A stretch of DNA of 64,000 nucleotides from Paeniglutamicibacter gangotriensis Lz1y (lineage in GTDB: Bacteria; Actinomycetota; Actinomycetes; Actinomycetales; Micrococcaceae). A program made the position numbers and the translations under genes. The notes beneath the pieces are model-generated. The model made no database searches and was not told the DNA's origin. It worked only from the letters and a program-made list of their open reading frames with translations. Shown one piece after another: positions 28,569 through 37,399 of this stretch (its first letter is position 1; each line of letters starts with the position of its first letter). Where the stretch lies: positions 124,001 to 188,000 of the forward strand of contig NZ_AOCK01000004.1 in NCBI RefSeq assembly GCF_000348945.1, given 5' to 3'.

Positions 28569-28611
28569 CTATATCTAGGCAGGTGCTGGATGGCCGAAGA
28601 AGCCGTTGAGG

Positions 28612-29427
28612 TCACGGACGTCGGCGCAAGGCCCCAATGCTGCGCCACAGTCCCCAAAGTGCACCGGAGATTCCAGCTGCCTTCAAACCGAAGGTTGCGG
28701 CCTTGCGACCGGTGCGGAAATCGTAGATGGGCCAATTCCGATCGCTTGCATGGCGGCGCAGCTTGCCATCCGGATTGATTGCTACGGGATGGCCCACTAG
28801 TTCGAGCAAGGGGATGTCGTTGTGTGAGTCGCTGTATCCCCAGCATTGGGCCAACTCCAAGCCTTGTTCGGTGGCAAGATCGCGGATCGCGGAGGCCTTG
28901 GCTTGGCCATGGAGGATTTCGCCAACTAACTTGCCGGTGTAGACGCCCTCGACATGCTCCACATTCGTACCAAGGGCACCGCTGAGCCCCAATCGCCGGG
29001 CCATCACCGAAGCAACTTCCAGCGGGGTGGCGGTGACCAGCCAGACCTGGCGACCGGCGAGCATATGTTGGTCGGCGATGGCGAGGGTCCCCGGCCAGAT
29101 TTTCGACTCAATGAATTCGTCATAAATTTCATCCCCGAGCGCAACCATGTCGGCCACGGAGAACCCGGAAGCTAGCAGAAGGGCCCGGTCACGGATGGCG
29201 TGGATGTCTCCCATGCTTTCCCCGCGGGTGACAAACCGCAACTGGTGGACGGCGAACCACGCCACTTCGCGCAGGGTAAAAGCCCGGCGTTGGTACATTT
29301 TTCGGGCAACGGCGAACAAAGAGGCCCCACGCATCATGGTGTTGTCGACATCAAAAAATGCGGCTGTGGTGCCGGAGCTCACCGGCACTTGCCCGTTGCG
29401 GGAGGCGTCATAAGGGTTGGAGGGCAT
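28612..29427 (-). CDS. HAD-IB family hydrolase (SerB/CicA-like)
   Basis: 271 aa from the ATG at 29427; the longer frame is a shadow of the divergent glutaredoxin-like gene. HAD motifs are complete: motif I AAFFDVDNTMM (nucleophile and acid Asp), motif II VWLVTATPLEVAS, a motif III lysine in the GEILHGQAKA region, and motif IV WGYSDSHNDIPLLELVG. Subclass IB members dephosphorylate phosphoserine or other small phosphoesters. The substrate here is unknown. A TACACT box lies 6 nt before the ATG. Confidence 0.88.
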   Translation of the reverse strand: MPSNPYDASRNGQVPVSSGTTAAFFDVDNTMMRGASLFAVARKMYQRRAFTLREVAWFAVHQLRFVTRGESMGDIHAIRDRALLLASGFSVADMVALGDEIYDEFIESKIWPGTLAIADQHMLAGRQVWLVTATPLEVASVMARRLGLSGALGTNVEHVEGVYTGKLVGEILHGQAKASAIRDLATEQGLELAQCWGYSDSHNDIPLLELVGHPVAINPDGKLRRHASDRNWPIYDFRTGRKAATFGLKAAGISGALWGLWRSIGALRRRP

Positions 29428-29433
29428 CCGACC

Positions 29434-29439
29434 AGTGTA
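29434..29439 (-). promoter_or_regulatory. -10 box (TACACT) of a leaderless transcript
   Basis: TACACT on the minus strand is 6 nt before the ATG at 29427 of the HAD gene, divergent from the glutaredoxin-like gene. Confidence 0.5.
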
Positions 29440-29464
29440 TTGCACACTTGTTTCACCGGAGCGG

Positions 29465-29470
29465 TAGCGT
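29465..29470 (+). promoter_or_regulatory. -10 box (TAGCGT) of a leaderless transcript
   Basis: TAGCGT lies 6 nt before the ATG at 29477. A GGAG 1 nt before the ATG is too close to act as a ribosome site. Confidence 0.45.
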
Positions 29471-29476
29471 TGGAGC

Positions 29477-29731
29477 ATGAGCCGTGTGCAGAGCCCAAAA
29501 GAGATCACGTTGTTGGTTCGTCCCGGATGCCACTTGTGCTCCGCGGCGAAGAAAACGGTCGACGAAGTGACCAATCGGCTGGGACTTACTTGGGAGAGCG
29601 TGGACATTGACCATGATCCGGGTCTGTTGGCCCAGCACTCGGACGAGGTGCCGGTGCTTCTGGTCGACGGAAAGGTCCGTGACTTCTGGGTCATCGACCC
29701 GGAACGCCTCGAAACCCTGCTGACCAGCTAA
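29477..29731 (+). CDS. glutaredoxin-family (DUF836-like) small thiol protein
   Basis: 84 aa. The thioredoxin-like fold is shown by ITLLVRPGCHLCSAAKKTV (CxxC at about residues 18-21), the following acidic strand ESVDIDHDPGLL, and the cis-Pro segment EVPVLLVDGK. It is usually located directly upstream of rex in actinobacteria, which fits a redox role. The protein partner is unknown. The gap to rex is 80 bp, and rex has its own TATTTT box. Confidence 0.85.
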   Translation: MSRVQSPKEITLLVRPGCHLCSAAKKTVDEVTNRLGLTWESVDIDHDPGLLAQHSDEVPVLLVDGKVRDFWVIDPERLETLLTS

Positions 29732-29799
29732 CGCAAAGGGCCCCGCCTGATGCAGCCCGTGAGTCATGGATCTGCGGGCGGCGAAGCCATCGCGGGCGG

Positions 29800-29805
29800 T
29801 ATTTT
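29800..29805 (+). promoter_or_regulatory. -10 box (TATTTT) of a leaderless transcript
   Basis: TATTTT lies 6 nt before the ATG of rex at 29812. No ribosome site is present. Confidence 0.5.
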
Positions 29806-29811
29806 ACGAAG

Positions 29812-30558
29812 ATGTCCAAGGAATCGAGCCAGAACAGAATGCCCACAGAGCACCATCCAGCAGACGCTGACCAAGCCGTTCCGGAACTGGGCCTCGACAT
29901 GATCGAGGGACAGCCAGTGACGGGATCGCTTGGGCGTATCCTTCCGGAGGCTACTCTGGCCCGTCTGACCCAGTACCTGAGAGCGTTGAACGCCATGCAG
30001 GCTCGGGGGGACGAGCAGACTTCATCAGGAGTCTTGGCCGCGGAAGCCGGCGTCAACCCGGCCATCCTGCGCAAGGACCTCTCGCTCCTGGGCTCCTATG
30101 GAACCCGCGGCGTGGGGTATGTGGTCATGGAATTGACAGAACATATCTCCAAGGCCATGGGCCTGCTGCGTCAGTGGCGCGTCGCAATCATCGGGGCAGG
30201 AAACCTGGGTCGCGCTCTTTCCGGCTATGGCGGATTCAGGAGCCGGGGCTTTGAGATTGTGGCATTGCTGGACTCGGCCCCCGAGGTCGTTGGCACGGTT
30301 GTGGGGGACCTGCAGGTCCAAGACATCGCGGATATGGACGAGATACTGGCCAGTGCCGAGGTGAACATTGCTGTCCTGTCGGTACCGGGAGGGGCAGCAC
30401 AGGACCTATGCAACAAGTTGGTTGAGCGCGGCGTACGAAGCATCCTGAGCTTTGCGCCGGTGGTTCTCCAGGTTCCTACCGGAGTCAACCTCAGGAAGGT
30501 CGATCTGGCGACCGAACTGCAAATCCTTGCTTACCACGCCCAAAACCTGGATACCTAG
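29812..30558 (+). CDS. rex: redox-sensing transcriptional repressor Rex
   Basis: 248 aa. Rex senses the NADH/NAD+ ratio and represses respiratory and fermentation genes. The N-terminal winged helix (about 40-115) contains LARLTQYLRALNAM, NPAILRKDLSLLGSYGTRGVGY and the wing. The Rossmann domain has VAIIGAGNLGRALSGY and a C-terminal domain-swap helix. An extra polar N-terminal tail of about 35 residues is common in actinobacteria. Cytochrome c and menaquinone genes in the window are plausible targets, but I found no convincing Rex box. Confidence 0.95.
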   Translation: MSKESSQNRMPTEHHPADADQAVPELGLDMIEGQPVTGSLGRILPEATLARLTQYLRALNAMQARGDEQTSSGVLAAEAGVNPAILRKDLSLLGSYGTRGVGYVVMELTEHISKAMGLLRQWRVAIIGAGNLGRALSGYGGFRSRGFEIVALLDSAPEVVGTVVGDLQVQDIADMDEILASAEVNIAVLSVPGGAAQDLCNKLVERGVRSILSFAPVVLQVPTGVNLRKVDLATELQILAYHAQNLDT

Positions 30559-30596
30559 CGGTTCCAGGTTTGTCCAGGCGCTATTTTCAGGCAAAC

Positions 30597-30650
30597 AAAA
30601 ACGGTCCGTGCGACCCGACCGCGAACGGTTGGGTCCCACGGACCGTTTTT
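30597..30650. terminator. bidirectional terminator between rex and the proline-rich gene
   Basis: AAAAACGGTCCGTG (30597-30610) pairs with CACGGACCGTTTTT (30637-30650). Further inner pairing (GACCC with GGGTC; ACCG-CGAA-CGGT) makes one long rod. A- and T-runs on the two sides suit both convergent genes. Confidence 0.85.
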
Positions 30651-30659
30651 CGTCACTTT

Positions 30660-31439
30660 CTAGCGGTAACCGGCTGCGCGGGCAGCGCGGCGGGCAGCGA
30701 TGAACTGGCTGGAGGGACGCAGCCAAGCGAAGACCACGCCAACGACGCCCAGGATGATCGCGACCAGCATCAGCAATCCGGTTCCGAGGCTCAGCAGTGA
30801 AAGTGCCGCAAAGATCGTCGCAAAGATCCGGGCCACGTTGCTGCCCTTACGGATCATGAATGCGATCAATGCGTAGATTGCCAACGAGATCACGGCGATA
30901 ACAACAACGACCGTTTGGATGGTGGGGAGCATTCCCATGACGTCATCCAGGTTCATCCCCGAATTTGCAAGCTGCTCTTCCATCCCCTCCATCGAAGCCA
31001 GTTCGGCGCGCAGCGATGCGGCGTTCAGACCGAAGATCGAGGTGATCATGGCCACCGCTGCAACAACGCCGGCCGCCAAGATGGCCCAGAAGGAGGTGTC
31101 TAGTTCTTTTGGACGATGTGTGGGCATCTGGGGAGCTGCAAAATTTCCCTGCAGCGGGACCTGGAACCCACCAGCCTGCGGCTGCTGGCCGTAAGGGGAC
31201 GGTGCCTGAGGCGGCTGGCCATAGGGCGACGGTGCCTGAGGCGGCTGGCCATAGGGCGACGGTGCCTGCGGCGGCTGACCGTAAGGGTTGGGTTCCTGGG
31301 AACCGTACTGTGGCGGCTGCCCATAAGGAGGCTGTCCGGCTGCATTTGGATCCTGCGGTGCGCGCTGCCCGTACTGGGGTGCGTTCGGTTCGCCGTTTGG
31401 CGTCTGGGGGTTCTGCGGATCGTTGCCAGGGGTGGACAT
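30660..31439 (-). CDS. proline/glutamine/tyrosine-rich membrane protein
   Basis: 259 aa. The N-terminal ~105 residues are disordered and rich in Pro, Gln, Gly and Tyr, with three nearly identical decapeptides (PYGQPPQAPS). Four hydrophobic segments follow (about 116-138, 172-192, 200-220 and 222-245). Such 'PYGQ' tails are frequent in actinobacterial cell-envelope proteins and precede small membrane domains of unknown function. I cannot assign a role. The ATG is preceded by AAGGAG about 6 nt upstream. Confidence 0.8.
   Translation of the reverse strand: MSTPGNDPQNPQTPNGEPNAPQYGQRAPQDPNAAGQPPYGQPPQYGSQEPNPYGQPPQAPSPYGQPPQAPSPYGQPPQAPSPYGQQPQAGGFQVPLQGNFAAPQMPTHRPKELDTSFWAILAAGVVAAVAMITSIFGLNAASLRAELASMEGMEEQLANSGMNLDDVMGMLPTIQTVVVVIAVISLAIYALIAFMIRKGSNVARIFATIFAALSLLSLGTGLLMLVAIILGVVGVVFAWLRPSSQFIAARRAARAAGYR
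31171..31290 (-). repeat. 30-bp tandem repeat in the proline-rich gene
   Basis: Two identical 30-bp units (31201-31230 and 31231-31260) are flanked by diverged copies at 31171-31200 and 31261-31290. They encode the PYGQPPQAPS decapeptides. Being a multiple of three, copy changes keep the frame. Confidence 0.85.
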
Positions 31440-31502
31440 ATCCTGCTCCTTAGGTTGAAAGATACTTCTTACCCTTCACGATATAGGGTCAGGTTTCTCT
31501 TG

Positions 31503-31529
31503 AAGCCCTCCAAAAGGATGGCTTTTCTT
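31503..31529 (+). terminator. orphan terminator-like hairpin in the 31440-31708 gap
   Basis: AAGCCCTCC (31503-31511) pairs with GGATGGCTT (31516-31524) with one mismatch and an AAAA loop, followed by a T-rich stretch. No plus-strand gene ends just before it; the gap otherwise holds only the promoter area of the phosphatase operon. It could end a short unannotated RNA or be chance. Confidence 0.3.
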
Positions 31530-31708
31530 CTCACGAGGGTAGTTTGCCCACGAACGAGCCAAATTGGCCAGTAGTTACCGTGCGACAAGGAACGACTCTT
31601 GTACAAGCTGTAGAAAACTTTGGCCGGGGTGGCCTATTCCTGCTGGCACAAGGGCGGAATCAGGATTCTGGTTTAGGTAACGGCACAAAATTTTGAGACA
31701 CTTAACCC

Positions 31709-32371
31709 ATGTCGACTGCTACTGTTCACCTTCTTCGTCATGGCGAAGTGTATAACCCTGACAGGGTGCTCTACGGTCGTCTACCCGAATTCCACCTGTC
31801 TGATCTTGGCCATCAAATGGCTGATCGGGCTGCCGAGTTTTTTACCGCGCAGCGAAACGCTGGGGCGAATATCACCCATCTGGTCTCCTCTCCGCTGGTG
31901 CGGGCGCAGGAGACCGCGGAGCCCACGGGCAAGGCCCTGGGTCTGGACATCGTGACCGATGATCGGATCATCGAAGCGGCGAACCGTTTCGAGGGACTCT
32001 CCAGAATCAAGAACCGACTGAAGGAACCTAAATACTGGTCCTACGTCGTCAACCCATTTCGTCCATCCTGGGGGGAGCCCTATCGGGGCCAGGTTGAACG
32101 AATGATGACCGCCATTGTGGAACATCGCGATCGTGCGGTGGAACTTGGCGGCCGCGGGGCGGAAGCCATTTTGGTCAGCCACCAGCTGCCAATCTGGGTC
32201 ACGCGCCGCTCAGCCGAAGGCAAAGCCCTGTGGCACGACCCGCGGAAACGCGAGTGCACTCTCACGTCCGTGACTAGCCTGGACTTTGAAGGTGAAAGTC
32301 TGGTCGCAGTCCGTTATGCAGAACCTAGCGTGGACCTCCTGGCCAACGCTGCGAACATCCCTGGAGCTTGA
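31709..32371 (+). CDS. histidine phosphatase family protein (first gene of the ccs operon)
   Basis: 220 aa. The phosphohistidine motif is VHLLRHGEVYNP at the N-terminus, and the second histidine is in AEAILVSHQLPIWV. This member regularly precedes the ResA-CcdA-ResB-CcsB cluster in Micrococcaceae, but its role there is unknown. It ends 4 nt before the next start. No clear promoter or ribosome site was identified. Confidence 0.88.
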   Translation: MSTATVHLLRHGEVYNPDRVLYGRLPEFHLSDLGHQMADRAAEFFTAQRNAGANITHLVSSPLVRAQETAEPTGKALGLDIVTDDRIIEAANRFEGLSRIKNRLKEPKYWSYVVNPFRPSWGEPYRGQVERMMTAIVEHRDRAVELGGRGAEAILVSHQLPIWVTRRSAEGKALWHDPRKRECTLTSVTSLDFEGESLVAVRYAEPSVDLLANAANIPGA

Positions 32372-32375
32372 GATC

Positions 32376-33002
32376 ATGACCGATCCCATCTCGTCCCAAG
32401 CCCAGCGCTTGGGACGACGTACTTTTTTGCGTGCCGCCATGCTTGGAGCTGCAGTGCTGCCGCTTGCCGCATGCGTGGGCGAAGAAGACCCTCTGGCCAA
32501 GCAGGCACGTGAGGGCAACAACAAGAATTACATCGCCGGGGATGGATCGGTGCAGGAATACGGTCCGGAATCTCGTACTGAGCCGGTGGAGATCGAGGCA
32601 GTGGCCTACGACGGACAAAAAATTGATTCAGCAGACTGGATCGGACAAGTCACGGTCCTGAACTTCTGGTACGCAGCCTGTGCACCATGCCGCATCGAGG
32701 CACCGCACCTGGTCGAACTCAGCAAGGAGTTCGACGGCAAAGCTGAGTTCCTTGGCATCAACGTGCGCGACGAAAAGGAAGCCGCCGAGGCATTCGAGCG
32801 TACCTTTGGCATCAAGTACCCCTCCGTGCAAGACACCCAGGGGACGATCCAGCTTGCCATGACCAAGTACGTACCGCTCAAGGCGGTGCCCACCACGCTC
32901 GTCATCGACAAACAAGGAAGGGTCTCGGCACGGATCCTGGGTGTTGCCGAGAAGGCAACGCTCAAGGCCTTGATCACTACGGCACTGGCAGAAACGTTGT
33001 GA
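32376..33002 (+). CDS. TlpA/ResA-like thioredoxin lipoprotein
   Basis: 208 aa from the ATG at 32376 (GGAG 10 nt upstream). The signal begins with LGRRTFLRAAMLGAAVLPLA and then AAC: a twin-arginine motif followed by a lipobox, so it is likely a Tat-exported lipoprotein. The thioredoxin-like domain has the redox pair in WYAACAPCRIEAPH (CxxC) and the cis-Pro in KAVPTTLVID. It should reduce apocytochrome c thiols before haem attachment, fed by CcdA encoded next. The stop overlaps the ccdA start. Confidence 0.92.
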   Translation: MTDPISSQAQRLGRRTFLRAAMLGAAVLPLAACVGEEDPLAKQAREGNNKNYIAGDGSVQEYGPESRTEPVEIEAVAYDGQKIDSADWIGQVTVLNFWYAACAPCRIEAPHLVELSKEFDGKAEFLGINVRDEKEAAEAFERTFGIKYPSVQDTQGTIQLAMTKYVPLKAVPTTLVIDKQGRVSARILGVAEKATLKALITTALAETL

Positions 33003-33790
33003 TCCACCCCGCGCTAAACGCCGCAGTGGCCGTAGCACAGGGCAACCCCTTCGCGGAGATCGTCATGGACGGATCCTTGCTGCTCGCCGTTCCCGTTGCC
33101 ATTCTCGCCGGGCTCGTTTCCTTCCTTTCGCCGTGCGTCCTGCCGTTGGTTCCAGGTTATCTGGGATACGTTACCGGGTTGTCCGGGGCGGACCTTGCTG
33201 AGCAGAAACGCGGGCGCATGTTAACGGGCATCAGCCTGTTCATCCTTGGATTCACCGCCGTGTTCGTCTTGGCCGGAAGCATATTTTCACAGGTTGCGTA
33301 CTGGATGCAGTACAAGGGATCCTGGGTCACCCAGCTGCTCGGTGTCGTCGTGATCCTCATGGGCATTGTGTTCATGGGAGGCTTCTCCTTCATGCAGCGT
33401 GATGCCAAGATCCACCGCAAGCCCCCGGCAGGTCTATGGGGCGCCCCCGTCCTGGGCGTGACTTTTGGTCTTGGATGGGCCCCGTGTATAGGACCCACGT
33501 TGGCCGCAGTACTTGCCATGAGCACGGGACCAGACGCGAGCGCGGCCAAGGGCGGACTACTGACCTTCTTTTACTGCATGGGTCTGGGGCTACCGTTTGT
33601 ATTCATTGCCCTCGGACTTCGCCGCGGTATGGGTGCCTTGAAGTTCTTCCGCCGCCACCAGCTGGCCGTCATGCGGCTTGGCGGTGGTCTGCTCATCCTC
33701 CTGGGCGTCCTAATGGCCACGGGCCTCTGGGGTACCTGGGTCTCGCAATTACAAAACTGGTTCGCTAGTGAAGTGCAGTTGCCTATCTAA
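32999..33790 (+). CDS. ccdA: CcdA-type thiol-disulfide transporter
   Basis: 263 aa from a GTG in a GTGA overlap with the ResA-like gene. Six membrane segments. The two redox cysteines are in SFLSPCVLPLVPGY (TM1) and GLGWAPCIGPTLAAV (TM4), each with the flanking prolines of the family. It carries electrons from cytosolic thioredoxin across the membrane to the ResA-like protein. The stop TAA overlaps the resB ATG. Confidence 0.94.
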   Translation: MIHPALNAAVAVAQGNPFAEIVMDGSLLLAVPVAILAGLVSFLSPCVLPLVPGYLGYVTGLSGADLAEQKRGRMLTGISLFILGFTAVFVLAGSIFSQVAYWMQYKGSWVTQLLGVVVILMGIVFMGGFSFMQRDAKIHRKPPAGLWGAPVLGVTFGLGWAPCIGPTLAAVLAMSTGPDASAAKGGLLTFFYCMGLGLPFVFIALGLRRGMGALKFFRRHQLAVMRLGGGLLILLGVLMATGLWGTWVSQLQNWFASEVQLPI

Positions 33791-35409
33791 TGGGAAAGCC
33801 AGATATGAAAAAAGACGTTGCTGTTCCGGCGCTCGGGTTCCTGGGCATGGTGCGTTGGGCTTGGACCCAACTCACCAGCATGCGTACCGCGCTGTTCCTG
33901 CTACTGCTCCTGGCAGTGGCAGCGGTGCCCGGTTCGCTCTTTCCCCAGCGCTCGGTCAATCCTGAGCAGGTGACCACCTACCTGACCAACAAACCGACTG
34001 CCGGTGAATGGCTAGACCGCTTTCAGCTCTTCGACGTGTATTCTTCCGTCTGGTTCTCCGCCATCTACCTGCTGCTGTTCATCTCGCTGATTGGTTGCAT
34101 CCTTCCGCGGGTGAAGAAGCATGCCAAGGCGCTGCGCACCCCTCCGCCGCGCACCCCTTCACGGCTGAACCGCCTGCCGCAAAACGGAACCATCCAGATC
34201 CAGTCGGCTTCCGAATCGGGTCTCAGCGATGGGCAGATCGTCGAGCAGGCCGCCAAGCTGCTCAAGAAGCGTGGATACCGCTCCGAAGCCCGCCTCGAGG
34301 GCACCAGCCCGTCGGTGGGTGCCGAGCGCGGCTACGTAAGGGAAATCGGCAACCTCTTGTTCCATATTTCATTGGTGGGGCTCTTGGCCTCGGTGGGAAT
34401 CGGCGGGGCTTTCGGCTACAACGGCCAGCGTGTCCTGGTTGAGGGGGAGACCTTCGTGAATTCCCTCGTGTCCTACGACTCCTTCAAACCCGGGACCATG
34501 TTCAAGGAAGATTCCCTGGACCCGTACTCGGTGAAGCTGGACAAGTTCAACATCACCTTTGACCGCGAATCCACCACACACTTCGGCCAGCCCATCGATT
34601 TCACCGCCGAGGTCGAAACCCGTCGCAGTCCGGATGCAGAGCCGCAAAAGGAAACCATTCGGGTCAACCACCCCCTGCGCATCGATGGCGCCGACATGTA
34701 CTTGGTCGGCAACGGATACGCTCCCGTGGTCACGGTGAAGGACGGCGACGGAAACGTAGCCTTCAGCGGACCGGTTACCGCAGTGCCACAAGATGGAATG
34801 TACACATCGCTCATGGTGATCAAGGCCCCGGATGCAAAACCAGACCAGTTGGGCTTCCAGGGTTTCCTCCTTCCCACGGCAGTCACCGATGAAACCGGGT
34901 TCGCCGTTTCTGGGGACCCGAACGCCATCAACCCGCAGCTTCAGCTGAACTCGTACTACGGAAATCTGGGACTGGACGATGGACAGCCGCAGAACGTGTA
35001 CGTCCTTGAGACCGACGAGCTCAAGGAACTGAATAACCGCAGCCTCGATGCAGGAGGCATCGTCTTGGGCGCCGGACAGACCTACGAACTACCCGATGGT
35101 AAGGGAAGTATTTCCTTTGACGGGCTCAAACGCTTTATCGGTGTCGATATCGCTTATGACCCGAGCAAGCGTCCTGTCGGGATCTTTGCCGCCCTGGCCC
35201 TGCTGGGTCTGGCCATCTCGCTCTTCACCGCACGCCGCCGTGCCTGGGTGAAGGTCAAAACGTCGGTTGACGGATCTGGCCATGAAGAGCGGATAATTGA
35301 ATATGGATTGTTGGCCCGTGGTGAAGACCATGGACTTGAATCCGAAGCCAAGGAGCTGCGTAAGCTTCTTGAGCAGCAGTGGCCCGCCGTTGAGCGAGCC
35401 GGAGTCTAG
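33790..35409 (+). CDS. resB: cytochrome c biogenesis protein ResB (Ccs1)
   Basis: 539 aa. Three N-terminal membrane segments (about 35-55, 85-105 and 195-215) and one near the C-terminus (about 460-480) enclose a large extracytoplasmic domain. The early SMRTALFLLLLLAVAAVPGS and the later HISLVGLLASVGI segment are typical of ResB. It forms the System II cytochrome c synthase with CcsB and attaches haem at CxxCH sites. It overlaps ccdA by 1 nt and lies 8 nt before ccsB. Confidence 0.94.
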   Translation: MGKPDMKKDVAVPALGFLGMVRWAWTQLTSMRTALFLLLLLAVAAVPGSLFPQRSVNPEQVTTYLTNKPTAGEWLDRFQLFDVYSSVWFSAIYLLLFISLIGCILPRVKKHAKALRTPPPRTPSRLNRLPQNGTIQIQSASESGLSDGQIVEQAAKLLKKRGYRSEARLEGTSPSVGAERGYVREIGNLLFHISLVGLLASVGIGGAFGYNGQRVLVEGETFVNSLVSYDSFKPGTMFKEDSLDPYSVKLDKFNITFDRESTTHFGQPIDFTAEVETRRSPDAEPQKETIRVNHPLRIDGADMYLVGNGYAPVVTVKDGDGNVAFSGPVTAVPQDGMYTSLMVIKAPDAKPDQLGFQGFLLPTAVTDETGFAVSGDPNAINPQLQLNSYYGNLGLDDGQPQNVYVLETDELKELNNRSLDAGGIVLGAGQTYELPDGKGSISFDGLKRFIGVDIAYDPSKRPVGIFAALALLGLAISLFTARRRAWVKVKTSVDGSGHEERIIEYGLLARGEDHGLESEAKELRKLLEQQWPAVERAGV

Positions 35410-35417
35410 GAGACCGA

Positions 35418-36446
35418 ATGGAAAACAACATTCCCACGATCAACGTGGCCTTGGGACAGTACAGCGACTTGTTCATGTTGCTTGCCGCAATCGTCTATGC
35501 GTCGGCCTTCGTGGCCTTCGCATGGGACCTGGCGAAATCAAGCAAGCTCATCCAGGAAATTGACGCTGCGACGATTGCCACCGAAAAGAAGGTTCTCGTG
35601 GCGGCGGGCGCCGCCGATGCCCCTCCAGCTGCCAGCACTGAGAACGCGTTGGTTAACGATTCGATGGATTACACCGTGGCATCGGCCAAGCGCATGGCCG
35701 CCAAGATCGCGGTCTCTCTGACTTGGCTCGGCGTGCTGCTGCAGGGATTTGCCGTGGTCGCCCGCGGTGTTGCTGCCGCCCGTGTCCCATGGGGCAACAT
35801 GTACGAGTTCCTGTCTACAGGTTCCTTCCTGGTGGCCCTGGTGTTCTCGCTTGTGTTGCTGAAGAAGGACCTGCGCTTCATGGGTACCTTCGTCCTTGGC
35901 CTTGTCACAGTGATGCTGTGCGGCGCCACCATGGGCTTCCCGACACCGGTTGCACACTTGGTTCCCGCCCTGCAGAGCTACTGGCTGATCATCCATGTGT
36001 CCATCGCGGTGCTGGCAGCGTCCCTGTTCACCATCACCTTCGCGATGAACGTCCTCCAGCTGCTCCAGCATGCACGCATGGATTCGCTGGCTGCCGGAAA
36101 ACCCGACAAATTTCCATTCATGCGCCTTGTACCGGGCGCTGCTCCGCTGGAGAACTTCGCCTACCGCATCAATGCGGTGGCCTTCGTGATGTGGACCTTC
36201 ACGGTCATGGCCGGCGCCATTTGGGCCGAAGCCGCCTGGGGTCGCTACTGGGGCTGGGACACCAAGGAAGTCTGGAGCTTCGTCATCTGGGTTGTCTACG
36301 CGGGCTACCTGCACGCCCGCGCAACGGGCGGCTGGACCGGTGCTCGCTCGGCATGGCTGAGCATCATCGGATACCTCTGTATCGTTTTCAACTTCACCAT
36401 CGTGAATATTTATTTCAACGGCCTTCACTCGTACGCGGGGCTCTAA
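35418..36446 (+). CDS. ccsB: cytochrome c biogenesis protein CcsB (ResC), haem handling
   Basis: 342 aa, about eight membrane segments. The tryptophan-rich haem-binding WWD-type motif is WAEAAWGRYWGWDTKEVWSF. Conserved histidines lie in the segment LIIHVSIAVLAASLF and near the C-terminus (NGLHSYAGL). It partners with ResB. It is the last gene of the operon, followed by a hairpin terminator. Confidence 0.95.
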   Translation: MENNIPTINVALGQYSDLFMLLAAIVYASAFVAFAWDLAKSSKLIQEIDAATIATEKKVLVAAGAADAPPAASTENALVNDSMDYTVASAKRMAAKIAVSLTWLGVLLQGFAVVARGVAAARVPWGNMYEFLSTGSFLVALVFSLVLLKKDLRFMGTFVLGLVTVMLCGATMGFPTPVAHLVPALQSYWLIIHVSIAVLAASLFTITFAMNVLQLLQHARMDSLAAGKPDKFPFMRLVPGAAPLENFAYRINAVAFVMWTFTVMAGAIWAEAAWGRYWGWDTKEVWSFVIWVVYAGYLHARATGGWTGARSAWLSIIGYLCIVFNFTIVNIYFNGLHSYAGL

Positions 36447-36464
36447 GACCTCGGTTCGATATCT

Positions 36465-36504
36465 AGTGCCCCCGCCTCCTGCTGAACGGAGACGGGGGCA
36501 CTTT
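36465..36504 (+). terminator. terminator after ccsB
   Basis: AGTGCCCCCG (36465-36474) pairs with CGGGGGCACT (36493-36502), with partial inner pairing, and ends in TTT. Confidence 0.7.
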
Positions 36505-36505
36505 G

Positions 36506-36862
36506 GTGTTAACCCGGGGCGTTGGGGCCTCCTGGCGGTCCGCGGGGGGAGAGTTCCTGTCGTGCCCCTACGCCCAAAACGTTTTCTTGCGGCGGACCTC
36601 CCGCAGGTTCCCCCGCGAGAGCGCATCGGTGGCGCAGGAGAGCGTGTTGGCATTCGCCCGACACGAGGAACGGCGCCCGCCGCAAGACAGTATGCGTGAT
36701 TGACGTCACTGTTGGAAATTTGGATATCTGGTCGAGATGTACTCGGAAATGCCGCAACTGGTCCCCGATTTAGCCGGATCTGCGGCAATTTCGGCAAAAA
36801 TCACTCAAGAGGGCCCTCGATTAGGCGACCGGACATTCCGCTGTTACTGTTGTATCTACCGA
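36506..36862. other. gap between the ccs operon and the initiator tRNA
   Basis: I see no gene in this stretch. Short open frames on both strands lack ribosome sites and normal composition. The last ~150 bp are clearly less GC-rich, as expected for a promoter region; TATCTA at 36853-36858 is a possible -10 box of the tRNA gene. Confidence 0.4.
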
Positions 36863-36936
36863 CGCGGGGTGGAGCAGTTCGGTAGCTCGCCGGGCTCATA
36901 ACCCGGAGGTCGCAAGTTCAAATCTTGCCCCCGCCA
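36863..36936 (+). tRNA. initiator tRNA-fMet (anticodon CAT)
   Basis: A full cloverleaf of 74 nt without encoded CCA. The acceptor begins CGCGGGG, and position 1 (C) is mispaired with position 72 (C), as required of initiators. The anticodon CAT is at 36897-36899 in a stem with the three G-C pairs (GGG/CCC) that mark initiator tRNAs. The T arm is GCAAG-TTCAAAT-CTTGC. A terminator follows. Confidence 0.95.
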
Positions 36937-36941
36937 CAAAG

Positions 36942-36980
36942 AAGAAGCTCTTGTTCCAGATCTTGGAACAAGAGCTTCTT
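36942..36980 (+). terminator. terminator of the initiator tRNA
   Basis: AAGAAGCTCTTGTTCCA (36942-36958) pairs perfectly with TGGAACAAGAGCTTCTT (36964-36980). The following T-run is weak (GCATTT). Confidence 0.75.
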
Positions 36981-37399
36981 GCATTTCCCGGGTTCAGGGG
37001 CCTGGGCCCTTTCTCATGGACGATCGGGATGTCCTCCGTCAGGTGTGGGGAGGGGATCAATATGATCTCCCGGTGCTGTCCTGGAGCAAGAAACCTTGCT
37101 CGCACCGAACCTGTTCCCACGAGGGTCTTCTCGGCACGGGGAACATGGCGTTCGTGACTGGGTTCGGCCCCGGACCGGTCCTCAGGGGCATTCATCGTTC
37201 GTCCCCTTGAACCCTGACTCGTGTACGTCGACGGAGTATCTGGGAGTTTGGACGCGGTCACGAAGCCACCGATTCGATCGGTGTTGCTTGCCGGAATTCT
37301 GACCCTGATGCTAGGCTCAGCAGTTATCGGCCAATGATCATCGCCGACGCAATCGCCCCCCGTATCAGGGGACTGTTCTGAACTGAAGGGAAGTGCACC
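36981..37399. other. gap before the small ORF and rtcB
   Basis: No gene is supported. A long minus-strand open frame crosses the gap but reads through the tRNA gene and is rejected. A short palindrome GATCAATATGATC is present near 37058. TAGGCT near 37313 could be part of a promoter for the following small ORF. Confidence 0.35.

Noticed and set aside
31503-31529. Orphan terminator-like hairpin as evidence for a small RNA gene
   Set aside because: Kept as a low-confidence feature only: no promoter or conserved structure was found upstream, so an RNA gene is not claimed.
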